A DNA stretch of 64,000 nucleotides from CAYUPI01 sp964446585 (GCA_964446585.1 CAYUPI010000006.1:1-64000), one strand, 5' to 3'; positions 50,040 through 59,018 are shown, numbered from the stretch's first letter. Translations and numbers: made by a program. Notes: generated by a model not told the origin, from the letters alone.

Positions 50040-50983
50040 CGCGGCAGGCCCATGGTGTCGGGACGTCCGCTCAATTGCCAGCGCCAGATCGCCGACTGCG
50101 TCTGCCATCGTTGCCGCCAGCGGGTTGCAGCGCCCAGCGTCAACCCGGTCGCCAACCCGCTCATCAGCCAGTCCATCAGCAGTCGAAAACATAAGCCGGC
50201 ATGCAAGACGCCGCGCGCGAGCCGGCCATAGTGTTTTTGAAAATAAATGTAGCGCGACCGCCAATACTCGATTCGGGCGGCCGACGGCATCTTCCCGACG
50301 CTTTGGCCTTGCGCATGCCAAACCTCGACCTGTGGCAAGTGAACCACTTTCCAGCCGCGCTGCCTGGCTCGGATGCAAAAGTCAGTTTCCTCGAAGAAGA
50401 AAAAATAACGCTCATCCAGTCCGCCCAGCTCCTGCCAGACTTTTCGGCGAACGAGCATAAAGGCGCCAATTACCGACTCAACCTCAACCGGTTCGCGAAA
50501 CTGGTGTTCTTTCCCGGGAAACCGCCGCGGAAAAAGCCGTCGCAGCAATGATTTGTTCAGCAACTCGGTGGCCAGCGAGGGAGCATTGGCAATTGAATTC
50601 TGCGGCGAGCCATCGGAGTTCAACAATCGCGCGCCGGCGATACCGCACTCCGGGTGCTGGCGCATCCATTCCGCCGCCGCCGCCAGCGCGTCCGGCTCGA
50701 GTCGCGCATCTGAGTTGAGCAGGAGCAGGAATTCGCTATCCGCTTCTTTCGCCCCAAGATTGTTCGCGCGCGCAAATCCTAGATTCCGCCCCGCGCGCGC
50801 GAGGCTTACCGCGGGAAACTCCCGCTCGACCATGAGGGTCGTGTCATCGGTGGAGCCATTATCAACGACGACGATCCGCTTGGTCAAAGAATCGTGGCTT
50901 TCAATTGCCGAGCGCAATGCCTCGCGAAGCAGCGCGCAGCAGTTCCGGGTAACGATCACGATAAGCAGCTCCACGGGAGGCAC
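50036..50983 (-). CDS. GT2 family glycosyltransferase (rhamnosyltransferase-like)
   Basis: This 315-aa enzyme has the GT-A fold: VELLIVIVTRNCCALLREAL, VVVDNGSTDDTTLMVEREFP, RAGRNLGFARANNLGAKEAD and a DxD-type LLLNSDARLEPDAL. The metal-side segment YFFFFEETDFCIRARQRGWK resembles WbbL-type rhamnosyltransferases. It overlaps the aminotransferase start by 4 nt. The C-terminal ~60 residues carry amphipathic or membrane-associating helices. It belongs to the surface glycan operon. Confidence 0.92.
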   Translation of the reverse strand: MPPVELLIVIVTRNCCALLREALRSAIESHDSLTKRIVVVDNGSTDDTTLMVEREFPAVSLARAGRNLGFARANNLGAKEADSEFLLLLNSDARLEPDALAAAAEWMRQHPECGIAGARLLNSDGSPQNSIANAPSLATELLNKSLLRRLFPRRFPGKEHQFREPVEVESVIGAFMLVRRKVWQELGGLDERYFFFFEETDFCIRARQRGWKVVHLPQVEVWHAQGQSVGKMPSAARIEYWRSRYIYFQKHYGRLARGVLHAGLCFRLLMDWLMSGLATGLTLGAATRWRQRWQTQSAIWRWQLSGRPDTMGLPR

Positions 50984-50998
50984 GGGTGCACCAGGCGC

Positions 50999-51781
50999 TC
51001 AAGCTGCGTCAGCCGCCGCTTGCTTCGCGGCCCGCACTTTCGCGTGGCGCGTGAGCGAGTAGAAAGCGGTCATGCAGGCGATATAGTACCCCTGCCAACC
51101 ATCCAGAAACCCGAGCCGCAAAAAATACGCCCGAATGAACCGCCAGCCGGGTCGGAAAGCGAGATCCAGCCACGTGGAGGACTTTTGCCGTAACAGCGCA
51201 TCGCGCATGAAATCCGAGCTATAGGAGGCAATCTTGGCGATTTGGTCGTCGATCCCGATTGCGTTGTAGTGCCGCAGCGGGCTGCGCAGCTTGCCGACCG
51301 CTCCCGCCACGATGAGCTTGTCATGCGGATCGACTCCGCCCCATTCCGCTTGCCCTCGCCGCCACAAGCGCGTTCCTCGGTCCGGATACCAGTCGCCGTG
51401 GCGAATCCACCGACCGCAAAACTTCGTCAACCTTGGAAAACTGAAGGCTGCAAACGGCTCGAGCTTCTCGCGCGCGGCAAAAAGTGCCTCGATTTCCTGG
51501 CGCAGCTCCGGCGAAACCTCCTCGTCCGCATCCAGACCGAACATCCACTCCTGGGTAGCTTGCCGGGCCGCAAAATTCTTTTGAGCAATGTGCCCCCTCC
51601 AAGGCGCACGCATTACTTTCGCTCCCTTTCTCCGGGCAATTTCCTCCGTCCCGTCCCGCACCTCTTCATTGAGCACGATTACCGTCTCGTTCGTCCAACC
51701 GGCGACGCTCTCCAGGGCACGGCCAATTCGGCCGGCTTCGGCGGCGGAAATCATGCAAACGGAAATCGGCAAGGCAGTCAT
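50999..51781 (-). CDS. GT2 family glycosyltransferase (WaaE/LPS core-like)
   Basis: This 260-aa protein has ISVCMISAAEAGRIGRALES at the start. WTNETVIVLNEEVRDGTEEI follows, then the acidic site FGLDADEEVSPELRQEIEAL, and KLRSPLRHYNAIGIDDQIAK in the second half. The layout matches WaaE/KdtX-like beta-glycosyltransferases of LPS inner core. The C-terminus is a basic, amphipathic tail. It is 15 bp upstream of the GT2/aminotransferase/GT4 run and probably begins that operon. It is divergent from the gene at 51890. Confidence 0.9.
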   Translation of the reverse strand: MTALPISVCMISAAEAGRIGRALESVAGWTNETVIVLNEEVRDGTEEIARRKGAKVMRAPWRGHIAQKNFAARQATQEWMFGLDADEEVSPELRQEIEALFAAREKLEPFAAFSFPRLTKFCGRWIRHGDWYPDRGTRLWRRGQAEWGGVDPHDKLIVAGAVGKLRSPLRHYNAIGIDDQIAKIASYSSDFMRDALLRQKSSTWLDLAFRPGWRFIRAYFLRLGFLDGWQGYYIACMTAFYSLTRHAKVRAAKQAAADAA

Positions 51782-51889
51782 GGTGCTGCAGGAAAGTAAG
51801 CAGGTCAGCCCTGGAAAGCGATAGAAAATCGGGAGTCACCGGGCAGCAAAACATTGCTTTCTCAACGGTCGCCTCTTAGCGTCAGGAGG

Positions 51890-52765
51890 ATGAAAGTCAG
51901 CGGATTCACGTTTCTGCGGAACGCGCAGCGGCTGGGATACTGCTTCGTCGAATCGATCCACTCGATCCTGCCAATCGTCGATGAATTCATCATTGCCCTC
52001 GGCCCGAGCGACGATGAAACCGAGGCGATGATTCTGCAAATCGGCGATCCCAAGATTCGGATCCTCCACACTCAGTGGAATGAGCGCATCCGGAATGATC
52101 TGAAAGTCAAAGGGTTCATTTATGGCCAGCAGAAATCCATCGCGCTGTTCAATTGCACCGGCGACTGGGCCTTCTATCTCGAAGGCGACGAGGTTGTTCA
52201 CGAGGATGATTTGCCGAACATCCAGGAAGCAATGCGGCGGCACCTCGACAACCCCCAAGTCGAGGCCCTCTATTTTAACTATATCCATTTTCAGGGAAAC
52301 AGGAACACCTACGTCTGGTGCCCGGGCACCTATCGCACGGCGCCGCGGATTTTGCGCAACACTATCCCGGCCTGGGCGCCCAAGGGGCTTTTCTTCATAG
52401 TGTTGGATACGCAAAAGAAAGGGCGTTACCCCAAAGCTGCCGCGGCGAATGCGCGCATTTTTCACTACGGCTTTGTTCGCAGCCCCGTGCAGATGGCGCT
52501 CAAACACGCGGCGGTTTACAAGTACTGGAGCAACACCCTGCCCGCCGATTACGACTATGCCGAAATCGATCCCTATGTCCTGCGGCTTTTTGCGGGGTCA
52601 CATCCCGAGGTGATGGCTCAGTGGTTGCCGCCGGCCGAAGGACTGTTTCGCGCAAATCCAAATCACAAACTTACGGCGGACGAAATCCGGCATCGCATCA
52701 TGAGCAAGATTGAGGATTGGACCGGAGCCGAATTCAGCCACAAACATTACACTCGCGTGGCCTGA
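51890..52765 (+). CDS. GT2-like glycosyltransferase
   Basis: With ATG 51890 this is a 291-aa protein, MKVSGFTFLRNAQRLGYCFV. The GT-A-type acidic site lies in CTGDWAFYLEGDEVVHEDDL (EGDE), and AEWxxP-type motifs such as WCPGTYRTAPRIL follow. An AGGAGG abuts the start with no spacing, unusually close, so a start at 51854 cannot be excluded. The protein resembles Verrucomicrobia/Planctomycete glycosyltransferases of the GT2 superfamily that lack a clear donor annotation. It lies divergently next to the WaaE-like gene in the glycan cluster. Confidence 0.82.
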   Translation: MKVSGFTFLRNAQRLGYCFVESIHSILPIVDEFIIALGPSDDETEAMILQIGDPKIRILHTQWNERIRNDLKVKGFIYGQQKSIALFNCTGDWAFYLEGDEVVHEDDLPNIQEAMRRHLDNPQVEALYFNYIHFQGNRNTYVWCPGTYRTAPRILRNTIPAWAPKGLFFIVLDTQKKGRYPKAAAANARIFHYGFVRSPVQMALKHAAVYKYWSNTLPADYDYAEIDPYVLRLFAGSHPEVMAQWLPPAEGLFRANPNHKLTADEIRHRIMSKIEDWTGAEFSHKHYTRVA

Positions 52766-52807
52766 TCAGGCTGTCAGTTCCGGATCGCTACGTCCAGCGT
52801 GAAACGC

Positions 52808-53809
52808 CTACGGCCGGTTGCCGATTCTGGCAACGGCGAACTTTTCTCGCTCAATCCGGTCCTCAGGGCCATCCACGTGGTAAAGCGGTTTGTTGCCATA
52901 GAACGACGCCCACTGCGAAAAAGAGCTTAACGCCCCGAGAATGTAATCGCATTTCGCCAACGCATACATGTCTCCCACGGGAGAATTCGGCCCGAAGCCA
53001 ACCTGTAATCCGGGAAATTCGCTCTCGTGCCGCGACTCGTCGCTAACCACCAGAAACGCCACTCTCGCACCTTGAAACTGCTCCGGCATCTCCCGCATCC
53101 ATGCTGCATACCGCGCGGCGGGAAAATAATGCCTGCCGCCTCGCCACCATGCCTGGTCTCCGTGCCGGATGTGGACTCCGACTACAACGTCAGCCTTTTC
53201 GCGCAATCGTTCCACAGCGCGGGCACTGGCCTGTTCCAATTCCTCCGTGGGCCGGAAATAATCCCGAATAATGGGTGCGTGCCTCTCCACCCAGGTCGGC
53301 GCGCGGAAGGGCCACCCATACACGAAGACTATTCGCGCCTCGCTGATTTGGGCCTGGACTTCAGGGCTTTCGAGGGAAACAAGCATTACGTCCGGCGGCT
53401 CAGTCAAGGTAACGGCTCTCCGCCCGAATAGCCCCAGCCTCTCATTGAGCACACTCGCCATCGACACCGTGCGGTAGCAGACCCGCGTCTCGCGCAAAGC
53501 TTTTGCCACGCCAGGCACGACATCGATCCAGCTCCGCCGCTTTGGCCGGGGATACTGGCAGTAAATATCGCGGCGCGTTGTTTCGAATTGTTCGGCATAG
53601 GAATGAAAGGCGAAGTTAATGACCCGATGCCCCTGTTCCGCGGCCAGGGCAATAAAGTTCGCGAACAGTATCAGGCGGTTCCCCAGCCGGCCGCAGCGAA
53701 GGGCGATGAAAAACAGTTTAGGCTCGGTCGGAACAGAGCTGATGGACGATTTCTTGCTCCCCTCAAGGACGGGGCTTTCGCGGTTTGAAGGCATTGTTGC
53801 GATCATCAT
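52808..53809 (-). CDS. Fucosyltransferase-like protein (NodZ/FUT8-type fold)
   Basis: This 333-aa protein has FFIALRCGRLGNRLILFANF near residue 33 and VVGVHIRHGDQAWWRGGRHY at about 210. The latter is the H-x-R-x-GD motif I of alpha-1,6/alpha-1,2-fucosyltransferases. A C-terminal KCDYILGALSSFSQWASFYG matches motif III. No signal peptide is evident; start choices at 53809, 53806 and 53794 are all possible. It would add fucose from GDP-fucose to the surface glycan built by its neighbours. It is 41 bp from trpB. Confidence 0.82.
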   Translation of the reverse strand: MMIATMPSNRESPVLEGSKKSSISSVPTEPKLFFIALRCGRLGNRLILFANFIALAAEQGHRVINFAFHSYAEQFETTRRDIYCQYPRPKRRSWIDVVPGVAKALRETRVCYRTVSMASVLNERLGLFGRRAVTLTEPPDVMLVSLESPEVQAQISEARIVFVYGWPFRAPTWVERHAPIIRDYFRPTEELEQASARAVERLREKADVVVGVHIRHGDQAWWRGGRHYFPAARYAAWMREMPEQFQGARVAFLVVSDESRHESEFPGLQVGFGPNSPVGDMYALAKCDYILGALSSFSQWASFYGNKPLYHVDGPEDRIEREKFAVARIGNRP

Positions 53810-53850
53810 CCTGGCTCGCGCCCTTGCATCGGCAAGTTCGAGGACTATGC

Positions 53851-55065
53851 TTAGGCAGGTTCCTGCAAACCCAGTTTCGTTGCGGCCTGCGCCACGTCTT
53901 TGTCTCCCCGGCCGCTGAGATTCATGACGATCAATTCGTTCGGCCGCATCCGAGGGGCGAGTTGAATGACTTCAGCCACGGCGTGGGCGCTTTCGAGAGC
54001 CGGGATGATGCCCTCCAGAGAGGCCAGCTTCCGAAACGCGTCGAGCGCCTGTTCGTCGGTGGCGTAGGTGTACTCGACGCGCTTCTGGTCCCGCAGCCAG
54101 GCGTGCTCCGGGCCGACCGCGGCGTAGTCTAATCCGGCCGACACGCTATGCGTAAGCTGAATTTGGCCAAATTCGTCCTGCAGCAGATAGGAGCGCGTGC
54201 CTTGCAGCACGCCGAGCGACCCGCCTTGAAACCGTGCGGCGTGCTTGCCCGCCTGAATTCCTTCGCCGCCGGCTTCCACGCCTACCATCCGGACCGAGGC
54301 ATCTGGTAGAAACGGATAAAACAATCCCATTGCATTCGAGCCCCCGCCGACGCAAGCGATCAGCATGTCGGGCAGGCGCGATTCCTTTTCTAGAATCTGC
54401 CGCCGGGCCTCGTCCCCAATGACACGCTGGAAATTACGCACCATCAAAGGATACGGATGCGCGCCATAAACGGTTCCCAGGATATAGTGAGTCGTGCGGA
54501 CGTTGGTCACCCAGTCGCGCATGGCTTCATTAATGGCTTCCTTGAGCGTCTGCTGGCCGGCACGAACCCGCACCACTTCGGCTCCCATCATTCTCATCCG
54601 GAACACATTCAGCTCTTGTCGTTCGCAATCAACCGCGCCCATGTAAATGACGCACTGAAGTCCGAACATCGCCGCCACCGTGGCTGTGGCGACGCCATGC
54701 TGGCCCGCGCCCGTCTCGGCGATAATTCGCGTCTTGCCCATGCGCCGGGCGAGCAGGATCTGCCCGATGCAATTGTTGATCTTGTGCGCGCCCGTGTGGA
54801 GCAGATCCTCGCGCTTGAGGTAAATCTTCGCGCCGCCCAGTTTTCGCGTCAGACGTTCGGCGAAGTACAGCGGCGTCGGGCGTCCACAAAATTCCTTCAA
54901 GTAATACTCCAATTCACGCTGGAAGGCGGGATCCTGCCGGGCGCGGAGATATTCCTGCTCCAGTTCGTGCAAGGGATGCATCAATGTTTCGGGCACGAAC
55001 CGTCCACCGTAAGGGCCGAAATGGCCCAGCGCATCCGGAAGATTTTCTGCGGCAGTAGCAATCAT
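53851..55065 (-). CDS. trpB: Tryptophan synthase beta chain
   Basis: TrpB joins indole and serine to make tryptophan using PLP. The 404-aa sequence is full length: HFGPYGGRFVPETLMHPLHE, GRPTPLYFAERLTRKLGGAK, the PLP lysine K95 in LLHTGAHKINN, ETGAGQHGVATATVAAMFGL, and GGGSNAMGLFYPFL for the phosphate loop. The start at 55065 is the usual one. No other trp gene is nearby, so trpB stands alone between the polysaccharide cluster and agmatine deiminase. Confidence 0.96.
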   Translation of the reverse strand: MIATAAENLPDALGHFGPYGGRFVPETLMHPLHELEQEYLRARQDPAFQRELEYYLKEFCGRPTPLYFAERLTRKLGGAKIYLKREDLLHTGAHKINNCIGQILLARRMGKTRIIAETGAGQHGVATATVAAMFGLQCVIYMGAVDCERQELNVFRMRMMGAEVVRVRAGQQTLKEAINEAMRDWVTNVRTTHYILGTVYGAHPYPLMVRNFQRVIGDEARRQILEKESRLPDMLIACVGGGSNAMGLFYPFLPDASVRMVGVEAGGEGIQAGKHAARFQGGSLGVLQGTRSYLLQDEFGQIQLTHSVSAGLDYAAVGPEHAWLRDQKRVEYTYATDEQALDAFRKLASLEGIIPALESAHAVAEVIQLAPRMRPNELIVMNLSGRGDKDVAQAATKLGLQEPA

Positions 55066-55125
55066 CGCGGCAAGGATACCCTACGCACCGCAGGTCGTCG
55101 AGGGCGGCGCTTGACGCCCTCTTCT

Positions 55126-55154
55126 CGTCACTCGACACTCGCCCCTCGACTCTA
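55126..55154. repeat. Word-like repeat (tcgacactcgcccc family)
   Basis: The 88-bp gap between trpB and the agmatine deiminase gene ends with tcactcgacactcgcccctc then gactc. It uses the same words as the repeat at 35971-36032. It lies immediately upstream of the deiminase ATG. Confidence 0.5.
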
Positions 55155-56242
55155 TGGCGAAAATTGATCCCGAACCGACTCCAGTCGCGCAGAATTTCTC
55201 GATGCCGGCGGAATGGGAGCCTCATGAAGCGACATGGCTGGGCTGGCCGCACCATCCGACGGATTGGCCGGGCAAGCTCGACACCATCCGCTGGGTGTAC
55301 GGCGAGATCGTGCGCAAAATTGCGCCGAGCGAAATCGTCCGCCTTCTGGTCAATAACCGAAGCGAGGAAAATCTTGCGCGCCGCTATTTGAGCGGCGCGG
55401 GCGCGGACGTGAGCCGAGTGGAGTTTATCCAGTATCGGACGAATCGCGGCTGGACGCGCGATAGCGGGCCCCTGTTTGTGAAGAAGAAAGGAGAAGGGAG
55501 AAAGAAGAAGGGGGAGACGGCGATCGTGCATTTCCATTTTAACGGCTGGGCCAAGTACGATGATTGGCAGCAGGACCGGCGGGTGCCGAACATGGCCGCC
55601 AAGCTCCTGCGCAAACGGTTGATCCACGCCCGGTGCCACGACCGCGACTTCGTCATCGAGGGCGGTGGCATTGAGGTCAACGGCCACGGCACGCTGCTGA
55701 CGACGGAGGAATGTTACCTCGACCCGAAAGTCCAGGTGCGTAATCCCGGTCTGGGCCGCAGCAAGATCGAGAAGATGTTGAAGAACTATCTGGGGGTGAC
55801 AAACGTTCGCTGGCTGGCAGCCGGGCCCGTGGGCGATGACACCCACGGCCACATCGATGATATCTGCCGCTTCGTAAATCCGCGCACGCTCGTCCTGATC
55901 CGGGAGAACAATCGAAAGGACGCCAATTACCGCCCGCTGGCAGAGAATTGGGAGCGGGTCAGCGACTTGCGGCTGGAAGACGGGACCCGGCCCGAGGTAG
56001 TGCCGCTGCCGATGCCGGCTCCGCTCTATTTCGAGGGGCAGCGGCTGCCAGCCAGCTATGCAAATTTCTACATCGCCAATTCCTCGGTCCTGGTACCAAC
56101 GTTCAATGATCCGAACGACCGGATTGCGCTCGGCACGTTAGGCGAGCTGTTCAACGACCGGCCAGTCGTCGGCATTCATGCGGTGGACTTGGTGCTGGGC
56201 TTTGGGACGCTTCATTGTTTGACACAGCAGCAGCCGCGGTGA
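55154..56242 (+). CDS. aguA: Agmatine deiminase (PPAD family)
   Basis: This enzyme converts agmatine to N-carbamoylputrescine and ammonia. The 362-aa protein has MPAEWEPHEATWLGWPHHPT, NRGWTRDSGPLFV, FVIEGGGIEVNGHGTLLTTE, GDDTHGHIDDICRFV and the catalytic C355 in GTLHCLTQQ. An unusual Lys/Glu/Gly run (KKKGEGRKKKGE, residues ~110-121) sits where the family has a short loop. It is encoded by purine-only low-complexity DNA (55481-55518). The gene is divergent from trpB. Confidence 0.93.
   Translation: MAKIDPEPTPVAQNFSMPAEWEPHEATWLGWPHHPTDWPGKLDTIRWVYGEIVRKIAPSEIVRLLVNNRSEENLARRYLSGAGADVSRVEFIQYRTNRGWTRDSGPLFVKKKGEGRKKKGETAIVHFHFNGWAKYDDWQQDRRVPNMAAKLLRKRLIHARCHDRDFVIEGGGIEVNGHGTLLTTEECYLDPKVQVRNPGLGRSKIEKMLKNYLGVTNVRWLAAGPVGDDTHGHIDDICRFVNPRTLVLIRENNRKDANYRPLAENWERVSDLRLEDGTRPEVVPLPMPAPLYFEGQRLPASYANFYIANSSVLVPTFNDPNDRIALGTLGELFNDRPVVGIHAVDLVLGFGTLHCLTQQQPR
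55481..55518. repeat. Purine-only repeat inside the agmatine deiminase gene
   Basis: About 38 nt consist only of G and A (aagaagaaaggagaagggag, then aaagaagaaggggga). They code for the hydrophilic KKKGEGRKKKGE loop. This is a low-complexity type that differs from neighbouring codon use. Confidence 0.7.
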
Positions 56243-56330
56243 ATCTTGTAGATGCGCTCTTTACTTCCGTGTGCGATTCTGCTGTAATGGAGTTAGAGAA
56301 TCAATTCCTGCATCCGGGAATCACAAAACC

Positions 56331-57014
56331 GTGAGTGCGACGAAGGATAAGATAAAAGTCTTGATCGTGGACGACCATCCGGTGGTCCGAAAAGGCTTGC
56401 AGTCCTGCCTGTCACGTCAGGAGCGCCTCAAAATCGTGGGGGAAGCCGCCGATGGCAACGAGGCGCTGCAGCGCGTAAAGGCCCTGGCGCCGGACGTGGT
56501 GCTGCTCGACCTGGACTTGCCCGGGATTAGTGGCTTGGCGGTGGCGGAACACCTTCGCAAAGAGACGCCCAAAGTCAAAATCCTGGTGCTTTCGGTACAC
56601 AGCCACCAGGAGTACATTTTCCGCATTATCAAAGCAGGCGCTCACGGGTATGTGTCCAAATCCGCGAGCCCCGATGAGTTGTTGGAAGCGATCGAATCCG
56701 TTTCCGAGGGCGAGGCCTTTTATGCGCCGCAGGTCGCTCAGGCCGCCCTGAATGAATTCGTCAGCAGCGGTGGAAAAAAGAATCCGTTTGTGCAGCTCAC
56801 CAGCCGCGAGCGGGAGGTTTTGGCCCTAATTGCCGAAGGCCAAAGCAACAAAGCCGTGGCCCGCCATTTGGGCATCGGAGTGCGCACCATCGAGACGCAC
56901 CGCGAGCGGATCATGGACAAGCTCAACATCCATACGGTTGCCGGCCTGACGCAATTCGCCATCCGCAATGGCGTGATCTCCCTCGAAGGTTCGAAGTCAG
57001 TCCCGGGCCAGTAA
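56331..57014 (+). CDS. NarL/FixJ-type response regulator
   Basis: This 227-aa regulator starts at GTG 56331 (a GTG at 56271 gives an N-terminal extension without structure). The receiver has KVLIVDDHPVVRKGLQS, phosphoacceptor D60 in LLDLDLPG, and KSASPDEL. The C-terminal LuxR HTH reads LTSREREVLALIAEGQSNKA followed by HLGIGVRTIETHRERIMDKL. No sensor kinase is adjacent, so it is an orphan here. A LytTR regulator follows 276 bp downstream. Confidence 0.93.
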   Translation: MSATKDKIKVLIVDDHPVVRKGLQSCLSRQERLKIVGEAADGNEALQRVKALAPDVVLLDLDLPGISGLAVAEHLRKETPKVKILVLSVHSHQEYIFRIIKAGAHGYVSKSASPDELLEAIESVSEGEAFYAPQVAQAALNEFVSSGGKKNPFVQLTSREREVLALIAEGQSNKAVARHLGIGVRTIETHRERIMDKLNIHTVAGLTQFAIRNGVISLEGSKSVPGQ

Positions 57015-57131
57015 CTGCCATCGGGAACAACTGCCGACCCAGGCGCGGGGTAGTCCCAAGACTCAGCACCCAGCTCCCAAATCCCCGGGGCGCACGGCAA
57101 GCGATCCGGCTGTCGGAGCTTGATGTTTATC

Positions 57132-57161
57132 CTGGAGTTTGGTCCTTGGAGCTTGGACCTT
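57132..57161. repeat. Word-like repeat in the gap before the LytTR gene
   Basis: The sequence ctggagtttggtccttgg then agcttggacctt uses the same vocabulary as the repeat at 22020-22056. The rest of the 276-bp gap (57015-57290) shows no gene or clear promoter. Confidence 0.55.
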
Positions 57162-57290
57162 GTGCCCGATTCCGTATCCCGTCCGACGCTTCATCCGTAT
57201 TCAATCGGGTTGTTTTCCCCGCCGCAGCGGTCATGATGGAATGACCGTCAATTGGAGCTGGCGAACCTACTATCATTGTGCGGGCGTTGA

Positions 57291-58133
57291 ATGAAAACTA
57301 AAACCGCAACGGCTGTTCCCTGCGAATCAGATCTGGATCCCACGGCAGATTTTGCGGGTCTTCCGGGAGCGGCGAAGATGCGAACCCTGATCGTGGATGA
57401 TCAATTGCTGGCGCGGGAATCGTTGCGCCGGATGCTCAAGGATGAGCCAGATATCGAGATCGTCGGCACTGCGGCCAGCGGGCGAGAAGCGGTGGACGCC
57501 ATCCATTCACTGGCACCCGACCTTGTGTTTCTCGATGTGCGAATGCCGGATTTGGATGGGTTCGGCGTGCTGGCGCAGATCGCGCCGGCACGGAGGCCTG
57601 CCGTTATCTTCGTCACCGCCAATGACGATTTCGCATTGCGCGCCTTCGACGTCCATGCTGTGGATTACCTGGTCAAGCCCTGCCCAGTCGAGCGCTTTCA
57701 AACCGCCCTCCACCGGGCGCGTCGTCATCTCCTGCGCAATCGGGCCCGGGAGACTCAACGGCGTTTGACCGCCTTACTGGAGGACTTGAAAGCGCAACCG
57801 AAACTCGCGGAGCGCCTGCCGGTGAAGTCGGAAGGCCGGATCATCTTCCTGCGGCTGCCCGAGATCGATTGGGTCGAAGCGGCGGACAATTATGTCAAAC
57901 TTCACACGGGCAACCAGGCCCATCTGTTGCGGGACACGATGACCTCGCTGGAACGAAAGCTGCCCGCTGAGCGCTTCCTGCGCATCAGCCGTTCCGCTAT
58001 GGTCAACATCGAGCAAATCAAAGAACTGCATCCGATGTTTCACGGCGAATACGCCGTGATCCTGCGCAACGGGACGCGGTTGACGCTCACCCGTGGCTAC
58101 CGCGCCCAGCTCCAGCGCCTCGGTCTGGCCTGA
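57291..58133 (+). CDS. LytTR-type response regulator
   Basis: This 280-aa protein has a receiver at residues ~31-145: RTLIVDDQLLARESLRRMLK, phosphoacceptor D82 in VFLDVRMPDLDGFG, and VDYLVKPCPVE. A linker of Arg/Leu-rich helix follows. The C-terminal LytTR DNA-binding domain is at ~175-275, with INWVEAADNYVKLHTG-like residues (read IDWVEAADNYVKLHTGNQ), then RISRSAMVNIEQIKELHPMF. No kinase is adjacent. Its start carries a 30-residue N-terminal extension without predicted structure. Confidence 0.93.
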   Translation: MKTKTATAVPCESDLDPTADFAGLPGAAKMRTLIVDDQLLARESLRRMLKDEPDIEIVGTAASGREAVDAIHSLAPDLVFLDVRMPDLDGFGVLAQIAPARRPAVIFVTANDDFALRAFDVHAVDYLVKPCPVERFQTALHRARRHLLRNRARETQRRLTALLEDLKAQPKLAERLPVKSEGRIIFLRLPEIDWVEAADNYVKLHTGNQAHLLRDTMTSLERKLPAERFLRISRSAMVNIEQIKELHPMFHGEYAVILRNGTRLTLTRGYRAQLQRLGLA

Positions 58134-58170
58134 ATCGAGCCCGCTCGCCGGGTTGCAATCCCGGGAAAAC

Positions 58171-58287
58171 GGAGCGCGGCTGTGGCGAAGCCCAGCCGCA
58201 GCACGGCCCAATCTGGGGATCTCCGACGAATCGAAGGTGTAAAGCATTTTTGTGCACTGCGGCTGGGCTTCGCCACAGCCGCGCTCC
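58171..58287. repeat. Long-armed palindromic element, family 3
   Basis: The arms 58171-58201 and 58257-58287 are exact reverse complements over 31 nt. The left arm starts GGAGCGCGGCTGTGGCGAAG, with a 55-nt loop. The element sits 37 bp after the LytTR gene and 72 bp before hpt. No second copy was seen in the window. Confidence 0.9.
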
Positions 58288-58359
58288 CCTGACCGGTCGC
58301 CAACAGTGCAAGAAAAGCCTCGGCAAGCCGATCTTGTGGTTTAGTATCCGAGCGGAACG

Positions 58360-59010
58360 ATGCACGTTCCGCCGCGCATTGTGAAATCGGCTGCCCCAAT
58401 CATTTCCGACCAGTCCGTCGACCGCGTGCCGGCCCGCTGGCGCCGCAAAGTCGCGCGCATCCTTATTACCGATGACGAAATCGCGCGTCGCATCCGGCAA
58501 ATGTCCCTCGACATCATGAGCGAATTCTCCGGTCGCGAAATGGTGGTGGTGTCCTTGCTCAATGGCACAGTCATGTTTCTGGCGGATTTGATCCGCAACC
58601 TGTCCCTCCCCTTGCGCCTGGATTTTATGGGCGTGTCGAGCTACGGCGCCGGCACCGAATCGGGCGAATTGGTCTTCACCAAGGAATTGCGGCTGGACGT
58701 GCGCCGACGTGACGTGCTGCTGGTGGATGATATCCTTGACACCGGAAAAACTCTCGAACGCGTTCTGGGGAAATTGCGCGTTCTGAAACCTCGCCGAATC
58801 CGGACGTGCGTCCTGCTCAACAAGGCAGCGCGACGCGTCGCCCCCGTCCAGGCGGACTTCGTCGGGTTCGAAATCCCAGATGTATTCGTGGTTGGCTATG
58901 GATTGGATTTCGCCGAGCGATACCGAAACCTGCCGTTTGTCGGCGTTTTGCATCCGCGCGTGTACAAGCAGAACCAGCCCAAGACACATTCTGCCCGGCC
59001 CACTCCCTGA
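58360..59010 (+). CDS. hpt: Hypoxanthine phosphoribosyltransferase
   Basis: This purine-salvage enzyme makes IMP or GMP from hypoxanthine or guanine and PRPP. The 216-aa protein has ILITDDEIARRIRQMSLDIM, MVVVSLLNGTVMFLADLIRN, the flexible-loop SSYGAGTESGE, and the PRPP loop VLLVDDILDTGKT at 119-131. The first ~28 residues (VPPRIVKSAAPI type) are extra compared with the E. coli protein. The gene ends 8 nt before the MoaD-like gene and the two may be co-transcribed. Confidence 0.94.
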   Translation: MHVPPRIVKSAAPIISDQSVDRVPARWRRKVARILITDDEIARRIRQMSLDIMSEFSGREMVVVSLLNGTVMFLADLIRNLSLPLRLDFMGVSSYGAGTESGELVFTKELRLDVRRRDVLLVDDILDTGKTLERVLGKLRVLKPRRIRTCVLLNKAARRVAPVQADFVGFEIPDVFVVGYGLDFAERYRNLPFVGVLHPRVYKQNQPKTHSARPTP

Positions 59011-59018
59011 CTCGCCCT

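Noticed and set aside
48909..50378. DegT aminotransferase start at 50378
   Set aside because: The added 113 residues are unlike the family and overlap the GT2 gene; the ATG at 50039 gives the usual 4-nt overlap.
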